Part shown: positions 5,625-9,881 of the stretch, one piece after another
How the letters are laid out: every line of letters starts with the position of its first letter
How positions within the stretch are numbered: the stretch's first letter is position 1
NCBI GenBank assembly: GCA_963629575.1
Contig: CAVGIM010000064.1
Coordinates: forward strand, 1 to 9,881
Direction: 5' to 3'
From: Hallerella sp963629575
GTDB lineage: Bacteria > Fibrobacterota > Fibrobacteria > Fibrobacterales > Fibrobacteraceae
DNA: 9,881 nucleotides
Notes under the pieces: generated by a model
What the model saw: the letters and a program-made list of their open reading frames with translations, nothing else
Databases searched by the model: none
What the model was told of the DNA's origin: nothing
Position numbers and translations under genes: made by a program

Positions 5625-7081
5625 GCTTCTTCTCCCAGTTTTCTGGCGAGTTCCGCAAGCGTCTGGACGCCTGTCCCCGTCGCTCCGTAGGCGGTGTATT
5701 TCCAGGGGCGCGTCGTGTAGGCGGTGCCCGCAATGTCCCAGTGAGACCACTTGACGTTTTCCGGGACAAACTCGCGGAGAAAAAGGGCGGCGAGAATCGC
5801 GCCGGCGCTTTTTCCCACGTTGGAAAGATCCGCGAAATTGTCCTTGAGTTCGTCGGCGTATTCCTCGTCGAGAGGCATCGGCCAGAACTTTTCGCAAGAA
5901 GCGCGGCCCGCTTCCATGATAGCCTTCGCGAAAGCGTCATCGTTCGCAAAGAATCCGGTGATGGCGTTTCCCAGAGCGCGAACCATCGCACCGGTAAGCG
6001 TCGCCACATCGACAACATGGGTCGCTCCGTTTTCGACCGCGGCGCAAATGCCGTCCGAGAGGACAAGGCGTCCTTCCGCGTCCGTGTTATCGACCATGAC
6101 CGTCTTGCCGTTTTTCGCCTTGAAGATGTCGCCCGGAAGAACCGCTCCGGAACCTATCCGGTTTTCGGCGAGACACAGGTAGGCGGACATCTTGAGGGGA
6201 ACCTTGAGTTCCGCGGCGGTGCAGATGGCGGCAAGAGCGGTCGCCGCTCCGGCCATGTCGCTCTGCATCTCCTTCATGCCCTTGGCAGGCTTGAGCGAAA
6301 TTCCGCCCGTGTCGAACGTGATGCCCTTTCCGACGAGAGCGAGATGTCTGTCCTTAGAAGCGTCGCCCGGGTTGTAGGAAAGCTTTACCATGCAAGGTTC
6401 GAAGCGGCTTCCGGCACCGACGGTCAGAAGTCCGTTGAAACCTTCCCGCGCAAGAATCTTCGAGTTGAGAATGGTGATGGAAAGTCCCGGAACCTGGTGC
6501 GCGATGCGAATGGCCGAATGCGCAAATTCATCCGGATAGAGCTTGGATCCCGGCGTGTTCACCAGATCCCTGCAGAGCTTCGTGTATTTCTGCTCGACTT
6601 CGACGATTTCCGCAATCTTTTCGAAATCCCTGGCCCGTTCCCCCGCTTCGATCTCGAACGTGACTTCGAACTCCTTCTTCGGGTCGCTCTTGTACTTTTC
6701 GAAACGGTAGGCGCTGTAATGAAGCCCATGGACAATCGCCCGGAACTGCTCGTCCGCCGCATCCGCAAGAAGGATCTTGACCGTCTTGAACTGTTTCTGT
6801 TCGGCCCGCTTGCCGAGACGGTAGCCCGCCATGCGGAGACGATCCATGTCGGAAAGTCCGCGTTCCTTGGCGGCATCGACAAAAATGGTCTTGTGGCCGT
6901 CGATTTCGACGATTTCCTGGTCGGAGCAGACGCCTTTCTCCATGTCGGCGAGGGTCTTCGCCGCCTGGACTTCGCCCTCTTCCGTGAGGACGGACGAGAA
7001 CTGAATCGATTTCTTGACAAAGAAAAGGACGTGCGCGGAGACATTGTCCGTGACATGTTTTGCAATTTTAAGTTTGATCAT
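5621..7081 (-). CDS. pepA: Leucyl aminopeptidase, M17 family
   Basis: A cytosolic two-metal aminopeptidase that removes N-terminal residues from peptides in protein and peptide turnover; family members are hexamers. The 486 residues include a variable N-terminal domain (about 1-160) and the catalytic domain. By alignment with E. coli PepA the metal ligands are Lys252, Asp257, Asp275, Asp334 and Glu336, and the catalytic pair is Lys264 and Arg338. All are present in GKGITFDTGGISLKP (251-265), EMQSDMAGA and NTDAEGR (332-338). VVDVATLTGAM (357-367) is also typical. Length is near the E. coli enzyme (503 aa). The stop overlaps the guaA start, so the two are probably co-translated. No Shine-Dalgarno is visible before the ATG. 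A promoter-like pair lies so close that the message may be leaderless. Confidence 0.95.
   Translation of the reverse strand: MIKLKIAKHVTDNVSAHVLFFVKKSIQFSSVLTEEGEVQAAKTLADMEKGVCSDQEIVEIDGHKTIFVDAAKERGLSDMDRLRMAGYRLGKRAEQKQFKTVKILLADAADEQFRAIVHGLHYSAYRFEKYKSDPKKEFEVTFEIEAGERARDFEKIAEIVEVEQKYTKLCRDLVNTPGSKLYPDEFAHSAIRIAHQVPGLSITILNSKILAREGFNGLLTVGAGSRFEPCMVKLSYNPGDASKDRHLALVGKGITFDTGGISLKPAKGMKEMQSDMAGAATALAAICTAAELKVPLKMSAYLCLAENRIGSGAVLPGDIFKAKNGKTVMVDNTDAEGRLVLSDGICAAVENGATHVVDVATLTGAMVRALGNAITGFFANDDAFAKAIMEAGRASCEKFWPMPLDEEYADELKDNFADLSNVGKSAGAILAALFLREFVPENVKWSHWDIAGTAYTTRPWKYTAYGATGTGVQTLAELARKLGEEA
5632..5636 (-). promoter_or_regulatory. Ribosome binding site of guaA, inside pepA
   Basis: GGGAG on the minus strand lies seven bases before the guaA GTG, within the last codons of pepA. 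It decides the GTG at 5624 as the start, because the next in-frame upstream candidates would run deep into pepA. Confidence 0.7.
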
Positions 7082-7089
7082 GCGCTAAA

Positions 7090-7119
7090 AATAGAAATTT
7101 TCTAGATTATGTCTGTCAA
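7090..7119 (-). promoter_or_regulatory. Candidate pepA promoter
   Basis: On the minus strand a perfect TTGACA (7114-7119) is followed after 18 bp by TCTATT (7090-7095, four of six to TATAAT). The -10 ends 8 nt before the pepA ATG, putting the expected start of transcription at or within a base or two of the A of ATG. That agrees with the absence of a ribosome binding site. The -35 box overlaps the opposite-strand region just ahead of the mutase gene, so the two divergent promoters could interfere with each other. Confidence 0.45.
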
Positions 7120-7131
7120 ATTCATTTCTAT

Positions 7132-7135
7132 AGGA
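7132..7135 (+). promoter_or_regulatory. Ribosome binding site deciding the mutase start
   Basis: AGGA lies six bases before the ATG at 7142. The earlier in-frame ATG at 7109 has no such site upstream and would add only 11 residues with no family similarity. The 7142 start is therefore preferred. Confidence 0.55.
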
Positions 7136-7141
7136 ACACCG

Positions 7142-8755
7142 ATGGAAACAGCTTCTCAACTTTGGAAAAAGATCCAGTCCCAAGAATTCAACCCGGCAAC
7201 CGACATGAACCTGGTCGAAGACGTGAAAAAAATCGCGCTTTCGAGCGTGGAACCTTGCAAGGTGAGCTTTGGAACATCCGGATTCCGTGGCGAAATCGGT
7301 ACGGAGTTTACGCTTCGCACGGTCGAGGTCATCGCCTCCGCGATAGTCCGCATGTATCGGGAAGCCGATGCGGCTCTTCTCGAAGCTCTTGGCGTTTCGA
7401 ATTTTGACGAACTCAAGGAACGGGGCGCGGTCCTCGGACACGACAACCGTCTGCTTGGCGACGAGTTCTGCATGGCCGTGGCGCAGGTCTTCGCGAAAGC
7501 CGGCATAAAGATTTACTACGGCGGCGAAATGGCGACGCCCGAATTTTCCGCGGCAATCGAAATGCTCGGAGCGGCCTGTTCCATCAACATGACGCCGAGC
7601 CACAACCCGTCAAACTACGCCGGGATCAAGTTCAACCCGGCGGACGGCGGACCTGCGGGCCCGGAAATCACGAGCGTCATCACGCGCCTTTCGAACGAGA
7701 TGATGGCGGACTTTGTGCGCGAAGAGCTTTCCCCGGTCGAATTCAAAAAAATCGATTCCGTCGAAATTTACAAGGAATTCCTGCACAGACAGGGAACTAT
7801 CAAGTTTGCCCGCATCCAGAAGCTTCTCGACGAAGGTCGCCTGACCCTCGTGTGCGACCATGTCCACGGCGCGACCCGCGGACGTCCGAACGCGATTCTC
7901 GGAAATCCGCAGTGCATGCTCTGCCTCCGCACCGAAGACGATCCGCTTTTCGGCGGCATCGCCCCGGAACCCAGCTCCAAGAACCTGGAAGGGGTCCGTC
8001 GCATTCTCGACCAGAGCAAGAGCTGGTATCGCCTGGGCTGCATTTTCGACCCGGACGGCGACCGCGTGCGCTTCTACGACGGAACCCGCGAAATCGACAT
8101 GAACCGCTTCGGCGCAATCGCTTTCCACTACATGGTCACCTGGCGCAAGGAAGTTGGAGTCGTGGCAAAGTCCGTCGCCACGTCGAACTTTGTAAACGTC
8201 ATCGCAAGCAAGCTCGGAATCCCCGTGATGGAAACCCCGGTGGGATTCAAGAACTTCCGCCCGTGGCTTTCCCGCAAGGCAAACCCGAAGGCGCTCATCG
8301 CCTTTGAAGAATCCGACGGAATTTCCGGCCTGAACAACACGCTCGAAAAGGATGCCCAGTTCGGTCTGCTGCTCGCTCTCGAAATCATGGCGACGACGGG
8401 CAAGAACCTCGGCGAATATCTCGACGACCTCTACAAGGAATTCGGAAAGTTCTACCCGAACCGCGCGGGCTTCGAAGTCGACAAGTCGCTCGTTGGCGCT
8501 CCGCTTGCCGCCCAGGTGATGGCCGTTGCGGACAAGGCGAAAGTCGGTTCGAAGGTCAAGATAGGCGAAAAGGAAAAGTCCGTCCGCGAAGTTCTCACGC
8601 TCGACGGCGTAAAGATCATCTTCGAAGACGATTCCTGGATGCTCATCCGTCCGTCGGGAACGGAACCGAAGGTTCGCATTTACACGGAATGCCGCGAGGA
8701 ATCCGAAAAGGATGCCATGTTCGAGGCGGCCAAGACGCTGTTCTTTGGCAAGTAA
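7142..8755 (+). CDS. Phosphoglucomutase/phosphomannomutase family enzyme
   Basis: An alpha-D-phosphohexomutase that moves phosphate between C1 and C6 of a hexose, in the cytoplasm. The 537 residues show all four domains: FGTSGFRGEIG near the N-terminus (43-53), the phosphoserine loop TPSHNPSNYAGIKFNPADGGPAGP (catalytic Ser153) in domain 1, the Mg-binding DPDGDR (303-308) in domain 2, the sugar-binding FEESDG (388-393) in domain 3, and the phosphate-binding RPSGTEPKVRIY (503-514) in domain 4. The TPSHNP…GIKFNP…GGPA form and the length resemble E. coli Pgm (546 aa), but glucose versus mannose versus glucosamine use cannot be decided by eye. The stop lies 28 nt before the next gene without a terminator, so they are probably co-transcribed. 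An upstream ATG at 7109 is the alternative start. Confidence 0.92.
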   Translation: METASQLWKKIQSQEFNPATDMNLVEDVKKIALSSVEPCKVSFGTSGFRGEIGTEFTLRTVEVIASAIVRMYREADAALLEALGVSNFDELKERGAVLGHDNRLLGDEFCMAVAQVFAKAGIKIYYGGEMATPEFSAAIEMLGAACSINMTPSHNPSNYAGIKFNPADGGPAGPEITSVITRLSNEMMADFVREELSPVEFKKIDSVEIYKEFLHRQGTIKFARIQKLLDEGRLTLVCDHVHGATRGRPNAILGNPQCMLCLRTEDDPLFGGIAPEPSSKNLEGVRRILDQSKSWYRLGCIFDPDGDRVRFYDGTREIDMNRFGAIAFHYMVTWRKEVGVVAKSVATSNFVNVIASKLGIPVMETPVGFKNFRPWLSRKANPKALIAFEESDGISGLNNTLEKDAQFGLLLALEIMATTGKNLGEYLDDLYKEFGKFYPNRAGFEVDKSLVGAPLAAQVMAVADKAKVGSKVKIGEKEKSVREVLTLDGVKIIFEDDSWMLIRPSGTEPKVRIYTECREESEKDAMFEAAKTLFFGK

Positions 8756-8770
8756 TTTTGTATCTTGAAC

Positions 8771-8776
8771 GAGGAG
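8771..8776 (+). promoter_or_regulatory. Ribosome binding site of the exported 293-aa protein
   Basis: GAGGAG, seven bases before the ATG at 8784, is the strongest Shine-Dalgarno on the plus strand of this window and fixes the start at the signal peptide. Confidence 0.8.
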
Positions 8777-8783
8777 ATGTAAT

Positions 8784-9665
8784 ATGCTGAAAAAATTGGC
8801 AATGTCTTTTCTTCTTTTTTGCGCAGCGGTTTCCTTTGCGCAAATCAAGCCTTCGTTCCAGGCGTTCGATGCGGACTATCTGCAACTGGGCGAAGCTTCG
8901 AACGGGTTCCATCACTTTATCATTCGGGTCGATTACGCGCCATGGGCGTTTGTCGCCGAAGGCGACGTGAAGGCACCCCAGGGAGATGTCGATTTGCTTT
9001 TTAACAGCATGGACAACGACCAGCTCTACATCGTTGTCGCCTATTCGCCATCTCCTGTCGAAGGCTCGGACGGTCTGGAATACCAGGCGGGAATCTACGA
9101 CGTGATGATTTACTATACGGACGAGGCGGACGACTTCTCGACCCGAATCCAGAATCTAAAGATTACCCTGCTTCCACCGATTGCGAGCGATTCGTGGGCT
9201 ACGGGATCCTTGGCGGACGCGCAGGGAAAGCGCGGAAAGCCGGGAGACGTGTTCAAGAATCCGGAATATTCGAGCGCGATTTTCCAGGCTTCCGCCCAGC
9301 CGCTTTCCAAGGCGCAGGCGAAAGCCGCGAAGATTGACGCCGCAAACCAGAAGAAGAACGCTCTCAAGGCGCGTCGCGATTCGATAGCCGCGGCAGAACA
9401 GGCGGAACGCGAAGCGCAGATTGCGGCAGAGAACCGCAAGGCGGAAGCCCGTCGCAATGTCCAGACGGCGACTCCGGCCGCAACCCAGCAGAACCAGAAC
9501 CTTTCTCCGCGACAGAGAAAACTCCAGGCGATGCAGGAAGCGGAAAAGAGGAATGCCGCCCAGACAGCCCCCGCGGCGGTCGCTCCGGCGACATCTTCGG
9601 ATCCGTGCGAAGCTCCCGGCCTCACCCCGCTCCAAAAAAAGCGTTGCCGGATGAACCGCAAGTAA
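8784..9665 (+). CDS. Exported protein of unknown function with charged Ala-rich tail
   Basis: I do not recognise this 293-residue protein. It opens with a signal peptide (MLKKLAMSFLLFCAAVSFA, cleavage before Gln20). About 20-135 look like a compact beta-rich domain with many aromatic and acidic residues (HHFIIRVDYAPWAF, LYIVVAYSPS, GIYDVMIYYTD). About 170-262 is rich in Ala, Lys, Arg, Glu and Gln and probably forms a long helix or coiled coil, with some Ala/Thr/Pro/Gln low-complexity linker. The tail carries two cysteines (275 and 288) and ends in a basic cluster, KKRCRMNRK. A motif appears twice, LSPRQRKLQAM (240-250) and LTPLQKKRCRM (280-290). No lipobox, transmembrane helix or enzyme motif is seen. 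It follows the mutase gene by 28 nt and is closed by a terminator. A periplasmic or surface-attached structural or binding role is a guess. Confidence 0.75.
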   Translation: MLKKLAMSFLLFCAAVSFAQIKPSFQAFDADYLQLGEASNGFHHFIIRVDYAPWAFVAEGDVKAPQGDVDLLFNSMDNDQLYIVVAYSPSPVEGSDGLEYQAGIYDVMIYYTDEADDFSTRIQNLKITLLPPIASDSWATGSLADAQGKRGKPGDVFKNPEYSSAIFQASAQPLSKAQAKAAKIDAANQKKNALKARRDSIAAAEQAEREAQIAAENRKAEARRNVQTATPAATQQNQNLSPRQRKLQAMQEAEKRNAAQTAPAAVAPATSSDPCEAPGLTPLQKKRCRMNRK

Positions 9666-9688
9666 TATTTGAATTTCATCGTTTTTCA

Positions 9689-9718
9689 GGTCGCTCGGCA
9701 AGGGTGGCCTTTTTCTTT
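9689..9718 (+). terminator. Rho-independent terminator of the plus-strand unit
   Basis: GGTCGCTC, loop GGCAA, GGGTGGCC gives eight RNA pairs (three of them G-U), followed by TTTTTCTTT. It lies 23 nt after the stop of the 293-aa protein gene and should end the mutase operon. Confidence 0.75.
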
Positions 9719-9767
9719 CTGCCAAAAGGGTTTTCAGAGCTTAGTCGAGAGAACTTAGAGCTTAGAG
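9715..9767 (+). repeat. Short-form copy of the repeat element
   Basis: This stretch has CTTTCTGCC-AAAAGGG-TTTT (9715-9734) joined directly to the 33-bp CAGAG…CTTAGAG block (9735-9767). The first part matches 9786-9805 at 18 of 20 bases and the second matches 9849-9881 at 29 of 33. It therefore equals the next copy without the roughly 43-bp middle module. It starts within the T-run of the terminator. Confidence 0.7.
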
Positions 9768-9785
9768 ACGTAGAGCGGGCTGTTA

Positions 9786-9881
9786 CTTTCTGCCGAAAGG
9801 CTTTTGTCGCCAAGCGAACTGTTCTCGCCTACCCGGCGAGGGGCGTGCCAGAGTTTAGTCGGGAGAACTTAGATCTTAGAA
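9786..9881 (+). repeat. Long-form right copy of the repeat element, including the 50-bp inverted repeat
   Basis: The order is CTTTCTGCCGAAAGGCTTTT (9786-9805; GCC-GAAA-GGC can form a small tetraloop hairpin), the shared 13-mer AGGCTTTTGTCGC (9798-9810), a small TCGC/GCGA stem, a CTCGCC-TACCC-GGCGAG hairpin (9824-9840), then the 50 bp (9832-9881) identical to the reverse complement of 210-259. The last base of the match is the last base of the window. It lies about 120 bp beyond the last gene and reads in the same direction as that gene. Confidence 0.88.

Noticed and set aside
5625..5897. N-terminal extension of guaA upstream of the GTG
   Set aside because: These 91 residues are Arg-rich, overlap the C-terminal part of pepA and do not resemble any GuaA. 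The GTG with GGGAG at 5632-5636 begins exactly where the amidotransferase domain starts.
5741..7105. Long plus-strand open frame (454 aa) opposite pepA
   Set aside because: Antisense shadow of a fully conserved M17 peptidase. The composition is typical of reverse-frame translation and shows no recognisable domain.
7592..7609. TPSHNP in the mutase active site instead of the commoner TASHNP
   Set aside because: E. coli-type Pgm also has TPSHNP followed by GIKYNP and GGPA, so this is a normal subfamily form and not an oddity.
7610..8848. Long minus-strand open frame (412 aa) opposite the mutase gene
   Set aside because: Antisense shadow. The mutase motifs on the plus strand are complete and in order.
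210..9881. The inverted repeat as terminal repeats of a transposon or genomic island
   Set aside because: The enclosed genes are housekeeping and envelope genes. There is no transposase, integrase or target-site duplication visible, and partial copies occur beside the full ones. A dispersed intergenic repeat explains it better.

Overview
The window (9881 bp, moderately GC-rich, dense coding) looks like chromosomal DNA of a Gram-negative, outer-membrane-bearing bacterium. The LptD homologue, with an 'LHCW' C-terminal segment of the type I associate with Bacteroidota and relatives, the PDZ protein ending in a FlgD/sorting-like beta domain, and intergenic spacers full of CTTAGA-type words fit the Fibrobacterota/Bacteroidota (FCB) group. 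Fibrobacterota is my best guess. It is inferred from style, not proven by a marker gene.

Layout: 1-386 holds no gene and is a patchwork of repeats. Four genes then lie on the minus strand, in transcription order pepA (leucyl aminopeptidase, starts at 7081), guaA (GMP synthase, starts at 5624, overlapping the pepA stop), a secreted PDZ protein (starts at 3728) and lptD (LPS-assembly outer-membrane protein, starts at about 2843, ends at 387). Two genes lie on the plus strand: a phosphoglucomutase/phosphomannomutase-family enzyme (about 7142-8755) and an exported protein of unknown function (8784-9665). The two groups diverge from a 60-bp region at 7082-7141. A strong terminator follows the last plus-strand gene, another follows the PDZ gene, and a weaker candidate follows lptD.

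Function: pepA and guaA are cytoplasmic housekeeping enzymes (peptide turnover, GMP synthesis) that appear translationally coupled. The PDZ protein, LptD and the 293-aa exported protein act in the envelope. The sugar-phosphate mutase supplies hexose-1-phosphate or hexose-6-phosphate and could feed polysaccharide or LPS precursors, but no other LPS gene is present to prove that link.

The most unusual feature is a repeat family in the two outer spacers. A perfect 50-bp inverted pair sits at 210-259 and 9832-9881, with a further shared 13-bp block and degenerate or partial copies nearby. Relative to transcription, both copies lie in the same orientation, downstream of the last gene of the flanking transcription unit. 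That favours a dispersed 3'-end/intergenic element over the ends of a transposon. I saw no transposase, CRISPR array, tRNA, rRNA, phage gene or defence system. Apart from the repeats, the long eukaryote-like form of GuaA and the unidentified exported protein are the points of most interest.
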